Shown in pieces: positions 18,467 to 26,622 of a DNA stretch of 34,535 nt (position 1 is its first letter; every line of letters starts with the position of its first letter). Below the pieces are notes generated by a model. That model saw nothing but the letters and a program-made list of their open reading frames with translations, searched no databases and was not told the origin of the DNA. The DNA is from an uncultured Chlorobiaceae bacterium (GTDB lineage: Bacteria > Bacteroidota > Chlorobiia > Chlorobiales > Chlorobiaceae). The DNA is taken from positions 1-34,535 of the forward strand of contig CAIYPU010000152.1 in NCBI GenBank assembly GCA_903928225.1. Direction: 5' to 3'. The position numbers and the translations under genes are program-made.

Positions 18467-20014
18467 TTACTTTGAAAGCGGTGTTTCGGAGTTTTTGTCG
18501 AGCCTGATGCCGCAGTAACCCTCAATACCCATTTCAGGAATGTCGAGACCGTCGAGTTCGTCTTCAGGTTTGACCCTGTTGCCGATGGTAACATCGATAA
18601 GCTTGAAGACGATGAAGCCGATAATGCCAACATAGATGAAATTTGCTGAAACACCGATGACTTCTGCCAGAAGCTGCCCCGGGTTGCCATAAAAAAGACC
18701 TGTGACCGGGCCTGCAACGCCGTTCCAGCCATCGCCGTAGGTGCCATCGGCAAAAAGACCGAGGGCGATACATCCCCATGCTCCGTTGACGCCGTGCACG
18801 GCAACCGCGCCGACAGGGTCATCGATTTTCAGAACTTTTTCAATGAAAAACGCAGCTTCGATAACAAGAACACCTGAAATCAGCCCGATCAATGCGGCAG
18901 CCTGAACATTGACAAAGGCGCATGGTGCGGTAATGGCGACGAGACCGGCAAGAAGTCCGTTGATCATCATCGTCGGGTCAGGTTTCTTTGTTTTGAACCA
19001 CCACATGTGAAGCATGGCACCAAATGCACCGGTAGCCGACGCAATCATGGTATTGACGGCAACGACACTGATGCGCAGGTCGGTACCGGCAAGGGTCGAG
19101 CCGGGGTTGAAGCCGAACCATCCGAAAGCGAGAATGAAGGCGCCGACGATTGCCATAGGAATGTTGTGGCCGGGAATAGCGTTAGGCGAACCGTCTTTGT
19201 TGTATTTTCCGATCCTGGGTCCGATAATGATCGCTCCGACAAGAGCGAGCACGCCGCCGGTCAGATGAACGACAGAGGAGCCGGCAAAGTCTACGTGGCC
19301 GTGGCCAAGGCCAAACTCCTTGCCAAGCATGGCGAGCCATCCGCCTCCCCAGGTCCAGTTGCCGAACACGGGATAAATGATCGTCCCGACAAAGAGGCCG
19401 TAAACCACGAAGGCAGAGAATTTCCAGCGTTCAGCCATAGAACCGGTCGGGATAGTGGCTGTCGTGTCCATAAAGACCATCTGGAAAAGGAACAAGGCAA
19501 AAACGGATACGTCATAAACATCCATCAGAAAAAAACCTTTCATGCCGAAAAGGCCCAGACTGTGGCCGAAAAGATTAATGGTAAATTCCTGGTTCAGTCC
19601 GTCATATCCGCCCATTGTCGCAATGGGTCCCAAACCTCCGAACATGATGGCAAACCCGCAGATAAAGAATCCGAGCATACCTATCGGGTAGATCATCATG
19701 TTCATGGACATGGTATGTGCTGCGTTTTTCGCTCGTGTCAGGCCGGCTTCCACCATGGCAAAACCCGCCTGCATGAACATGACCAGGAAGCCGGTAACAA
19801 GAACCCAGACCATATTGATGGCGACCTTGTTTTTACCGATCTGATCGGTGATTTCCGTCGCTGTGGGAGTCCCTGCGTTTGCGGCAGCTATGTCGATTGT
19901 TGTGCCGGTTTTTGTGCCGGCGGGATCAAGGGCGGCTGCATGTATTTTACCACCCATGGCAATACCCATCATCAGGAAAATTCCTGCAATGACAAGAAGT
20001 AATCTGTGTGTCAT
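18467..20014 (-). CDS. amt: Ammonium transporter (Amt family)
   Basis: A 515-residue Amt/Mep/Rh channel. A signal-like first segment (residues 1-27) is followed by an extended, Thr/Ala-rich periplasmic stretch before the first core helix (VAINMVWVLVTGFLVMFMQAGFAMVEAGL). The twin pore histidines are visible in SSVVHLTGG and AVHGVNGAWG. FGWFGFNPGSTLAG and the C-terminal DELDGLDIPEMG, a PII-docking tail motif, are present. It lies 52 bp downstream of the PII gene on the same strand, the usual glnK-amt pairing in which PII blocks the channel when nitrogen is plentiful. Confidence 0.95.
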   Translation of the reverse strand: MTHRLLLVIAGIFLMMGIAMGGKIHAAALDPAGTKTGTTIDIAAANAGTPTATEITDQIGKNKVAINMVWVLVTGFLVMFMQAGFAMVEAGLTRAKNAAHTMSMNMMIYPIGMLGFFICGFAIMFGGLGPIATMGGYDGLNQEFTINLFGHSLGLFGMKGFFLMDVYDVSVFALFLFQMVFMDTTATIPTGSMAERWKFSAFVVYGLFVGTIIYPVFGNWTWGGGWLAMLGKEFGLGHGHVDFAGSSVVHLTGGVLALVGAIIIGPRIGKYNKDGSPNAIPGHNIPMAIVGAFILAFGWFGFNPGSTLAGTDLRISVVAVNTMIASATGAFGAMLHMWWFKTKKPDPTMMINGLLAGLVAITAPCAFVNVQAAALIGLISGVLVIEAAFFIEKVLKIDDPVGAVAVHGVNGAWGCIALGLFADGTYGDGWNGVAGPVTGLFYGNPGQLLAEVIGVSANFIYVGIIGFIVFKLIDVTIGNRVKPEDELDGLDIPEMGIEGYCGIRLDKNSETPLSK

Positions 20015-20066
20015 GATTTCAAGAGTGATTTCATGGTTGTTGAGAAAAAAGTTTTGAATCGTTCAG

Positions 20067-20420
20067 TCAGTCTTTGTTGTACAGAGATTCGTCGCCGCTT
20101 TCTCCCGTACGGATACGGTATGACTGTTCGATGTCGGAAACGAAGATTTTGCCGTCGCCGATTTCTCCGGTACAGGCTGTCTTCAGGAGACAATCGACGG
20201 TTTTCTTCAGATTGATGTCGCGCACGACAATCGACAGGTATCGGCGGGAGATATAAGAGGTATCCCTGGCGGTACCCCTGTAAATCTCTGTTTTGTGCTT
20301 TGCATCGTTACCCTGCCCGGTCACATCCCACCAGGTGAAGAAGTCGATGTCTATTTCATGCAAAGCCTTTTTGACATCTTCATACTTGGTTGTGCGAATA
20401 ATCGCTTCGATTTTTTTCAT
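20067..20420 (-). CDS. PII nitrogen-regulatory protein (GlnK/GlnB family), atypical T-loop
   Basis: A 117-residue PII protein with the N-terminal MKKIEAIIR, the B-loop TGEIGDGKIF (84-93) and the C-terminal RIRTGE. The T-loop reads EIYRGTARDTSYISRRYL. It has the same length as in E. coli GlnB, but the uridylylated tyrosine (Y51 there) is replaced by Arg52, so control by GlnD-type uridylylation at that site is not expected. Control by ATP/ADP and 2-oxoglutarate is likely. Together with amt downstream, its main job is probably gating ammonium uptake. A hairpin lies about 97 bp upstream. Confidence 0.92.
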   Translation of the reverse strand: MKKIEAIIRTTKYEDVKKALHEIDIDFFTWWDVTGQGNDAKHKTEIYRGTARDTSYISRRYLSIVVRDINLKKTVDCLLKTACTGEIGDGKIFVSDIEQSYRIRTGESGDESLYNKD

Positions 20421-20516
20421 GGTCTTTCCTGTTGCATTGTGATGATTGAAGCCTTGATCGGGTATGTTTCGTTACCGGATTTGCATTTTTATCGGCACGG
20501 AAGGTGCTTGAAGAAC

Positions 20517-20536
20517 CCCTGTCTTCATTGACAGGG
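20517..20536. promoter_or_regulatory. Inverted repeat upstream of the PII gene
   Basis: CCCTGTC (20517-20523) and GACAGGG (20530-20536) form a perfect 7-bp dyad with a 6-bp loop. It lies about 97 bp before the PII start, in the region expected to hold its promoter. An operator role is possible but not shown. Confidence 0.35.
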
Positions 20537-20938
20537 TAAATATGATATGTCTGCATGCACCTCCTTTTTATCGGGTGGCGGAAAATTAATCTTAAAAATT
20601 AAGAATTAAATAATCAAATGCCATAAAATTTAAGATAAAAATACATAAATGTAAAAAAATCTCTTGATTTTATCGATACTATCTGTATTGGGCATTGTAA
20701 GGGACAGGATCTTGCCCCGCTGAACTGTAGTGGTTGGATTGAGAAACAATCATTGGTTAACTGATCCGATGCGGAACATCGCATGAAGTCGATTCACTGT
20801 CGGCCAGATTACTGTCATTGTGAAAAAAGCCGAATGAGTACGACTCTGTCGGGCAACGGTTGCGGAAACTTGCCGAGGAAAGACGGCGCCGGGGGGTACC
20901 TGCAACAATAAGTCGCGTGGAAATCCATGCGACGGAAC
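20537..20938. other. Gene-free region, AT-rich then repeat-like
   Basis: Positions 20575-20700 are strongly AT-rich. The rest to 20938 holds no coding region with a start, ribosome site and protein-like sequence. I see no RNA gene. Confidence 0.5.
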
Positions 20939-20979
20939 TGTCATCGCGAAGTGAAGCGAAGAGGAGTGACAAATCCATG
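20939..20979. repeat. Interspersed repeat fragment (GTCATxxCGAAxxGAAGCGAAG type)
   Basis: The stretch with GTCATCGCGAAGTGAAGCG and AGGAGTGACAAATCCA belongs to the widespread intergenic repeat class whose spurious translations read SERSEES-like. It is the first of several related units in this gene-free interval. Confidence 0.5.
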
Positions 20980-21001
20980 TTGTTACTGAACTGTAATTAA
21001 T

Positions 21002-21120
21002 GGATTCTACGCTCCGCCCGGAATGACATCGCGTTCCGTCATGCTGAACACCAAGAAATGAAGCCCCCCATTACCCGACGTTACCCTTTGTGGATTCTTC
21101 ACTTCGTTCAGAATGACAGG
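21002..21120. repeat. Long direct repeat, copy 1 (interspersed repeat family)
   Basis: A 119-bp unit starting GGATTCTACGCTCCGCC and ending CTTCGTTCAGAATGACAGG. It recurs at 21388-21505 with one substitution (CCCGG to CCTGG) and one C fewer in a C run. Read on the minus strand its end gives CHSERSEES or ILNEVKNP, peptides known from mis-annotated intergenic repeats. It is therefore repeat DNA, not coding sequence. Confidence 0.85.
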
Positions 21121-21265
21121 AAAAAGGCAGCATGACAGGAAAAAGGCAGCATGACAGGAAAAAGGCAGCATGACAGGAAAAAGGCAGCATGACAGGAGAA
21201 AGGCAGCATGACAGGAGAAAGGCAGCATGACAGGGAAAAGGCAGAATGACAGGGAAAAACGCAGA
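21113..21265. repeat. 19-bp tandem repeat array, about eight copies
   Basis: The unit ATGACAGGAAAAAGGCAGC is repeated head to tail: four identical copies (21113-21188), two with GGAGAAAGG (21189-21226), one with GGGAAAAGGCAGA (21227-21245), and a decayed eighth copy to about 21265. The first copy overlaps the last 8 bp of the long repeat, so the array appears to have grown from its end. One or two further units follow the second long repeat at 21498-21530. Confidence 0.92.
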
Positions 21266-21324
21266 AGGTAAAGACAAGAGCAAGAACGATAAGAAAAGAG
21301 CAGAGAGTTTGTACTGCACCACCG

Positions 21325-21372
21325 GTGTCATCCTGAACGGAGCTGGGCGGAGTGAAGGATCCATCTTCTTAT
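21325..21372. repeat. Interspersed repeat fragment
   Basis: TGTCATCCTGAACGGAG followed by GCGGAGTGAAGGATCCATC is another member of the same intergenic repeat class, lying between the two long copies. Confidence 0.6.
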
Positions 21373-21387
21373 AAAACCAAAATATCC

Positions 21388-21505
21388 GGATTCTACGCTC
21401 CGCCTGGAATGACATCGCGTTCCGTCATGCTGAACACCAAGAAATGAAGCCCCCATTACCCGACGTTACCCTTTGTGGATTCTTCACTTCGTTCAGAATG
21501 ACAGG
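21388..21505. repeat. Long direct repeat, copy 2
   Basis: Nearly identical to 21002-21120, offset by 386 bp. It is followed by one intact and one diverged 19-bp unit (21498-21516, then 21517 on), where copy 1 is followed by the expanded array. Confidence 0.85.
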
Positions 21506-21685
21506 GAAAAGGCAGCATGACAGGAATAAGATTCAATGCCAAAAAATAGAGAGAATGACAGGGACGGGGACTAAAACTGTTGAGGCACAACCTCTTATTA
21601 TATTTATCTGGCAGTGTATGGAGAGGAATAGCCCCGGGAAGGAGATTCAGGTTTGCTGATCCGGCCCGGAGTGTTTCAGAACGTA

Positions 21686-22936
21686 TTATGTGGATTTTCG
21701 TTTGGTGGATTTCCAGTTCCACATGCCGATTTCGTCCCTGATTTCAGCGCAGATTTCGAGGACGTTTTGCAGTTCCTGTTTTTCCAGGCCGCTGTGCAGG
21801 GAAAAACGCATCAGCGATCTGGTTTTAGGTGTGGCAGGGGTCATGAACACGGAACCGAAGACATTCCTTTTCTCGAGCGCGTCACGCATCAGCTCAGTAT
21901 CGGATTCCAGTCCGCACTCTATGGAGATGATCTGTGACTGGCTCGCTATGTTGTAGCCAAGGGCATCGAGCCCGTCCCGAAAGAACTTTGCATTTTCCCG
22001 AAGTTTCGCTCTCCGGTCGTCGCTCTCCCTGATGACCCTTATCGTAGCTCTCAGTCCGGCGATTTCATGGGCGAGGAGCGCGGAACTGAAAATTGCCGGA
22101 AATGCCATGTACGGGTAGTATTTTGCAAACCTGCTCGAGCAGATGATGATGCCTGCCCGGCCGGCAAATGCTTTGGCGAGGCTCCCGGTTATGAAGTGGA
22201 CTTTGTCGGTCAGGCCGAATTCCGCTACAAGGCCTGATCCGTGAGGGCCGTGGGTTCCAAGAGAATGGGATTCGTCGACAATAGTGATGCACTCGTAACG
22301 TTCTGCGATTTCGATAATTTCCCTGAGCGGGGCGATATCTCCAATCGTACTGTACAGCGAGTCGAGCATGATGATGCCCTGACCGTATTCCCTGATAAGG
22401 CGTTCAAGGTGCTCCGGATCGTTGTGCCTGAAAGAGCGCGGCGTGGCGCCGGATACCTTTATACCCTCCCATAAGGACATATGGGTGAAAAAATCGATAT
22501 AGACAGGCGTCGTTTTATCTGCTATGACCTGCATCAATCCGACATTCGCCGCCCACCCGGACTGGCAGACAATCGAACTCTCGAATCCGGCGAACTCGGC
22601 CATTTCGCGTTCGAAGCAGTGGTTCGGGCTGTCATCATGAAAGAAAACCGCGGACATTACCGGTTCGCTTTCCGTGTTGCTGAGGATGTCGATCTGTGCT
22701 TTCCGGATTTCCGGATGATTGGATATGTTCAGGTAATCATTGCTTTGCAGGATGATTGCCCCCGGTCCCGGGGCCAAATCCCCTACAACAAGAGGCTTGC
22801 CGTTTTTTCTCGGAAGGAAGAGCTCCCGGTCGCATTCAATAAGTTTGTTCTCAAGAAACTCGGGAAAATCAAGTTTGTTTCGATGTAAGGCGGGGGAATC
22901 GTTATCAATGTTCAACTGATTGTTATCCATAACCAT
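21686..22936 (-). CDS. cqsA-like: CqsA-like alpha-hydroxyketone autoinducer synthase (PLP-dependent acyl-CoA transferase)
   Basis: A 416-residue fold-type I PLP enzyme of the alpha-oxoamine synthase family. By remembered comparison it is closest to Vibrio CqsA, which joins an acyl-CoA to an amino acid to give CAI-1 precursors. Shared stretches are [42 protein letters not shown] (H152), [34 protein letters not shown] (D221, H224), the PLP lysine K255 in [22 protein letters not shown] and [12 protein letters not shown]. BioF and serine palmitoyltransferase are relatives, but the SLWEG and THGPHGSG context plus the divergent CqsS-like gene favour signal synthesis. Start ATG at 22936 or 22930. 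The N-terminus is about 15-20 residues longer than Vibrio CqsA. Confidence 0.88.
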   Translation of the reverse strand: MVMDNNQLNIDNDSPALHRNKLDFPEFLENKLIECDRELFLPRKNGKPLVVGDLAPGPGAIILQSNDYLNISNHPEIRKAQIDILSNTESEPVMSAVFFHDDSPNHCFEREMAEFAGFESSIVCQSGWAANVGLMQVIADKTTPVYIDFFTHMSLWEGIKVSGATPRSFRHNDPEHLERLIREYGQGIIMLDSLYSTIGDIAPLREIIEIAERYECITIVDESHSLGTHGPHGSGLVAEFGLTDKVHFITGSLAKAFAGRAGIIICSSRFAKYYPYMAFPAIFSSALLAHEIAGLRATIRVIRESDDRRAKLRENAKFFRDGLDALGYNIASQSQIISIECGLESDTELMRDALEKRNVFGSVFMTPATPKTRSLMRFSLHSGLEKQELQNVLEICAEIRDEIGMWNWKSTKRKST

Positions 22937-23327
22937 ACTTGTCTCAGGTGCGAAATTTCAGGCGTCAAGATTTTTCCTGGGCAATACTGTTTATTGGAAC
23001 TGATGGGGAGTGATGCAGTCAATCAGAACATTAAAAACTCCAATTACAATGTTTTGATTTTTATTTTACTTAGAGTAATATAATGAATGACCGGAAAAAT
23101 ATCTTACTCCCAAACTTATTCTTTTGCCATAACTTAATTGCGTTGAGTCGCTCGAATTGGAGTCATTTCGTGCTTTTTCACGAAATTCATTTTCATTTTA
23201 CGCTCCAGATTCTTCGCTTTTTATTTTCGGTACCATTTGACGGTAATTTCCAGACAACTCCTATACATCGGATTCATTTTTTTTGTTGTTATTCGGCGTT
23301 CAGGAAGGTGCGCATACTGATCCAACG
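22937..23327. other. Divergent regulatory region between cqsA-like and cqsS-like genes
   Basis: A 391-bp AT-rich stretch with no convincing gene; an open frame from 23083 has no ribosome site and no protein-like composition. It must hold the promoters of both divergent genes. The main feature is the dyad at 23021-23059. I found no sigma54 box here. Confidence 0.6.
23021..23059. promoter_or_regulatory. Long inverted repeat in the cqsA/cqsS-like intergenic region
   Basis: AATCAGAACATT (23021-23032) and AATGTTTTGATT (23048-23059) are complementary at 11 of 12 positions, with a 15-bp spacer. A T-rich tract follows, so a minor terminator role cannot be excluded. However, no plus-strand gene precedes it, and an operator controlling the divergent pair is more likely. 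Confidence 0.45.
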
Positions 23328-25868
23328 ATGCAGAAGCTCAAACAGAAAGCCAATGAATTAATAGAACAGGCGGAACCAAATATTCCGGTAATCGGGCTGT
23401 TTGCGACTATTGGTTATCCTCTTTTTTACGTGGTCTGGAAAGATATTCTGCCCCAACACTACGAAAGCCTCGAATTCCGTCTTATCGAGGCCTTTATAAG
23501 TCTTCCATGGCTTTTTTACCGCTTTCTTCCCAAGCAGTACAAGGATTATTTCCCTCTCTATTTCCTTTTTTCCGTACCCTTGCTTCTGCCGTTCTTTTTT
23601 TTCTTCATGACGTTCAAGAACGAATGGTCGGTAGTCTGGTCATTGTCGTCAATGAGTGGCCTCGTGCTGCTTATCATTCTTATAAACGACTGGCGGATTG
23701 TCTGTCTCATGCTGCTTTTCAGCTTTTTTCTGGCATATGGCGTGGTGTTTCTGCTGGACGGACATGCGAGCTTTGCTTTATTCCAGATTGATTATCTGCC
23801 CTGCTTCGTTTTCGCTCTTGTCGGAGGCCTGATCATGAGTTACAGGAAACAGGCCGCCCACAAGACAAAAATTTCATTGCTCCGGAGCCTGAGCGGCAGT
23901 ATCGCCCATGAGATGCGCAACCCCCTCAGTTCCATTACCAGCGCCATTGCTTCCGTCCAGGCCAGCCTTCCGCGAAAGCCTGAAATCGACGATACAAATG
24001 AGCGTTTCGATATCAGTCATGCAAGCCTGACAAGCATTCATCATGTCATCGAGGAAAGTTCGACCACCCTCAGCAGGGCGAACAAGATCATCGATTCCAT
24101 TCTTGCCAGCATGCAGGGGGGCGAGGTCGCGACATCGGGATTTATCCGCAATACCGCGTCACAGCTGCTTGAAGCCGTTGTCAAAAGCTATCCTTACAGT
24201 GATGAATCGGAAAAAGCTCTTGTCAAGGTCACCAAAAATATGGATTTCGATTTTTTCGGCGACCGCGATCTGTTTTTCTATGTCGTTTTCAACCTGATGC
24301 GGAATGCGTTGTACTATAAGGACAAACATGGGTTTGGCATAGAAATAACGGCGGATGTTACCGGGAATGGAAACCTGGTCAGGGTCAGGGATACAGGGCC
24401 GGGGATTCCAGCGGGGAGGAGGGAAAAAATATTCGAGAGTTTCTATACGAACAAGAAAGGCGGTTTTGGTCTGGGTCTGTCGTTCTGCAGAAGGGTCGTG
24501 GAATCATTTGGCGGTTCCATCGCATGCGATTCCAAAGAAGGCGAGTGGACGGAATTCACCCTGACGTTGCCACGGTACAATTCAAGAGTGGTGACGGAGA
24601 TAAAGAACCGTATTCTCCGGAAAAAGCGTATTCTCGTTGTCGATGACCAGCTGGGAAACAGGCTTATTATCGCAAAGTTTCTGTCGGAAATGAATTGCCA
24701 GTACGATCAGGCAGAAAACGGTAATCAGGCTCTCGCCATGATTTCCGAAAACCGGTATGACCTGATTTTCATGGATTTCGAGATGCCTGTTCTCAACGGT
24801 GACAGTGTCGTCAAGATGATCCGTTCAGCTCAGGATATCGATCCTGCCCTTGCCCTTCATTATCTTCAGGCTCCAGTTGTAGGAGTAACCGCATTGCCTG
24901 TAGAGGAAGCGGGCAGAAGGGGAAGAAGGAGCGGGATGAACGAGGTTCTTCCAAAGCCGGTAAAACGATCCGATATCAGGAGGATTGTTGAAAAATATTT
25001 CTTCTCGGAGGTATCGCCCATCAGGAACATCCAGGATGAGGTTATCTACGGAAAACGGATTCTGCTTGTTGACGACAACAGGACCAGCAGGAAATTCATG
25101 AGCATGGTGCTCAATCAGTACGGATGCGTCACGGAGAATGCCCTGAACGGCAGGGATGCCCTCGATATGCTTGAAAAACAGGATTTCGATCTTGTGCTCA
25201 TGGATATACAGATGCCCGTGATGGACGGGATCGAAGCGGCCAAAGCGATCAGGAGCGGGAAAGTATTCCGGCGTTTTACCGCATACGGCAATATTCCTAT
25301 TATCGCGCTTACCGGCAATACCGACGAACAGAGTGCCCGGGAGGTCAATAATGCCGGGATGAATTACCTGCTCGGTAAACCTGTTTTCAAGGATGAGCTG
25401 ATTTCGGCTATTGCAGTCATGTTAAAAAAAGATAGTCCCGAGGACACATCAATGAACAGAAAAAAAATGTCTGACCAAAGCCTTGAAGGTTCGAATTTCT
25501 GGAGCCTGCTTGAAGTTGAAAAAGTTCTTGATACATCGACCATCAACGGTCTCAAGGAGATAGGAGGTGATGAACTGATAGGGAGCCTGTTCGAAACATA
25601 CATCATGGACGCGGACAAGCTTACAGGAGAACTGGTCAATGCATTCGGGAATAAGGATGTCGAGCAGCTCGATTATCTTTCCCATACCCTCAAAGGTTCT
25701 TCAGGAAGCGTCGGAGCAAACAAAATGCATTTTCTCTGTAAATATATCAATGACCTGAGCCGAAAAGGAATGTGGCCGGACCACGATTCATGGCTTGATA
25801 TTCTCAGGGCGGTTTATGCTGAAACCGTTCATGATCTGCAGGATTATATCAGAATCGAGAAGAACTGA
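23328..25868 (+). CDS. cqsS-like: CqsS-like hybrid sensor kinase with two receivers and a C-terminal HPt domain
   Basis: An 846-residue membrane receptor kinase. Six or so membrane helices occupy residues 20-172 and follow the CqsS pattern (AEPNIPVIG, IGYPLFYVVW, FKNEWSVVWSLSSMS). Then come HisKA with H194 in GSIAHEMRNPLSS, HATPase (N326; DTGPGI; GGFGLGLSFC), receiver 1 (D439, D440, D483, K543), receiver 2 (D582, D583, D626, K684) and HPt (H786 in LSHTLKGSSGS). Every phosphorelay residue is present. Vibrio CqsS ends in one working receiver and passes phosphate to separate LuxU; here the HPt is fused. The start at 23328 (MQKLKQ) gives the CqsS-like N-terminus; a TTG at 23283 is the upstream alternative. 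Divergent from the cqsA-like gene. Confidence 0.9.
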   Translation: MQKLKQKANELIEQAEPNIPVIGLFATIGYPLFYVVWKDILPQHYESLEFRLIEAFISLPWLFYRFLPKQYKDYFPLYFLFSVPLLLPFFFFFMTFKNEWSVVWSLSSMSGLVLLIILINDWRIVCLMLLFSFFLAYGVVFLLDGHASFALFQIDYLPCFVFALVGGLIMSYRKQAAHKTKISLLRSLSGSIAHEMRNPLSSITSAIASVQASLPRKPEIDDTNERFDISHASLTSIHHVIEESSTTLSRANKIIDSILASMQGGEVATSGFIRNTASQLLEAVVKSYPYSDESEKALVKVTKNMDFDFFGDRDLFFYVVFNLMRNALYYKDKHGFGIEITADVTGNGNLVRVRDTGPGIPAGRREKIFESFYTNKKGGFGLGLSFCRRVVESFGGSIACDSKEGEWTEFTLTLPRYNSRVVTEIKNRILRKKRILVVDDQLGNRLIIAKFLSEMNCQYDQAENGNQALAMISENRYDLIFMDFEMPVLNGDSVVKMIRSAQDIDPALALHYLQAPVVGVTALPVEEAGRRGRRSGMNEVLPKPVKRSDIRRIVEKYFFSEVSPIRNIQDEVIYGKRILLVDDNRTSRKFMSMVLNQYGCVTENALNGRDALDMLEKQDFDLVLMDIQMPVMDGIEAAKAIRSGKVFRRFTAYGNIPIIALTGNTDEQSAREVNNAGMNYLLGKPVFKDELISAIAVMLKKDSPEDTSMNRKKMSDQSLEGSNFWSLLEVEKVLDTSTINGLKEIGGDELIGSLFETYIMDADKLTGELVNAFGNKDVEQLDYLSHTLKGSSGSVGANKMHFLCKYINDLSRKGMWPDHDSWLDILRAVYAETVHDLQDYIRIEKN

Positions 25869-26191
25869 GTGCAACTCTGTTTATCGAATCTGAACACTGT
25901 TGCCCTGGGGTTGTCATGATGTATCGCTATCGAACTTGTTTCAATGACCTGTCCCGGCTCCGTTTTTGAAAGATTAACCCCTGACCTGCCGTTTATTTCA
26001 AGCATTTTTCACTTGTGTTTCCCGGAACAATTGCAACGGCGTCTGTGTAATTCCATACCGAAAGCGGGTGGCCGGGTACCAGGCAGTCATTCAGAACTGG
26101 ATGATTAAACGGGATTTTGTCAGGTATCCGAAATCAAGCCGACGGCTTTCTGATACGAAACTCATTGCGGAACCATACTGAAAAAGAGATC
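25869..26191. other. Gene-free region between the receptor kinase and the small gene
   Basis: No coding region seen in these 323 bp. An imperfect hairpin (GTATC 26124-26128 with GATAC 26152-26156, and inside it AAGCC 26136-26140 with GGCTT 26144-26148) lies just beyond the stop of the minus-strand small gene. It could help end that transcript, although it lacks a clear U tract. Confidence 0.4.
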
Positions 26192-26407
26192 TCAGGATAA
26201 TTTCAGCAGTATGTCTTTGAGGTTGGCTTCGATTGTTTTTACATCAGTTACGAGCGCATTCAGCAATTCCTTCATCTCGCCGTGCTTGTCACATTTTATG
26301 GCCGGTTTGCTTTCATACATCCGTTTCAGCTGAATGATAGAGAAATCAATGTCTGAAACAGCGAATGCAAGTCTGTTTAAAAGTTCGTTTGTCATGTCCA
26401 CTCGCAT
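26192..26407 (-). CDS. Small helical protein (71 aa) behind a sigma54 promoter; function unknown
   Basis: I do not recognise a family. The 71 residues look protein-like: amphipathic helices, charged and Leu/Ile heptad-like spacing (LLNRLAFAVSDIDFSIIQLKRM, then MKELLNALVTDVKTIEANLKDILLKLS), and a short KCDKHGE turn with one Cys and one His. A four-helix or coiled-coil bundle seems likely. Start ATG at 26407, with an alternative at 26395 (MTNELL). No strong ribosome site is visible, which lowers confidence. It lies between the receptor kinase and the LuxO-like regulator on the opposite strand, and a -24/-12 promoter ends about 45 bp upstream, so it may be a direct output of the signalling pathway. 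The transcript could instead act as an sRNA. Confidence 0.55.
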   Translation of the reverse strand: MRVDMTNELLNRLAFAVSDIDFSIIQLKRMYESKPAIKCDKHGEMKELLNALVTDVKTIEANLKDILLKLS

Positions 26408-26451
26408 GAATCTTGAATTGATCCTGTTTGCTGATAATCAGTAGTTATATC

Positions 26452-26468
26452 TGCAAAAATCATGCCGG
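26452..26468 (-). promoter_or_regulatory. Predicted sigma54 (-24/-12) promoter for the small helical protein gene
   Basis: Read on the minus strand the site is CCGGCATGATTTTTGCA. GG and GC are exactly 10 bp apart (GG at 26466-26465, GC at 26454-26453), matching the TGGCACG-N4-TTGC consensus except for the first T and the C/T variable base. The small gene starts about 45 bp downstream, and the neighbouring gene encodes a sigma54 activator. Seen in sequence; activity is inferred. Confidence 0.6.
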
Positions 26469-26591
26469 TGGCCTGTTTTTCGTCACAAAGCCGGTTCGTC
26501 CGTACTCCTGAAAATCTTGCATGACGTTTTTATAAAAATAATTACATGTTTTCTGAGCATAGATCGGCAGGAATTTTTTCGAAGGAAAAGT

Positions 26592-26622
26592 TTGACATTG
26601 TTTGAGACAGTTGTGTCATAAT
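26592..26622 (+). promoter_or_regulatory. Possible sigma70 promoter of the LuxO-like gene with an embedded dyad
   Basis: TTGACA (26592-26597) and CATAAT (26617-26622) are 19 bp apart, a little long. Between them lies the imperfect dyad TGAGACA-GT-TGTGTCA (26603-26618). An inverted copy of its right half, ATGACACA, is at 26652-26659. The dyad is also about 150 bp upstream of the opposing sigma54 promoter, a usual distance for an enhancer. It may serve both autoregulation and activation. Confidence 0.4.

Noticed and set aside
20493-20508. Plus-strand CGGCACGGAAGGTGCT with sigma54-like GG-N10-GC
   Set aside because: No gene lies downstream on that strand for over 2.8 kb, and the -12 part is GTGC rather than TTGC.
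21007-21722. Open frames on the minus strand with periodic PFSCHAAF-like and CHSERSEES sequences
   Set aside because: They are translations of the tandem array and interspersed repeats; SERSEES-type peptides are a known sign of mis-annotated repeat DNA.
21686-22936. 8-amino-7-oxononanoate synthase (BioF)
   Set aside because: No other biotin genes nearby, motifs closer to CqsA (SLWEG, FGSVF), and a CqsS-like receptor is divergent to it.
23083-23361. 92-codon plus-strand frame in the cqsA/cqsS-like intergenic region
   Set aside because: Low-complexity His/Phe-rich translation of AT-rich DNA, overlapping the receptor gene in another frame.
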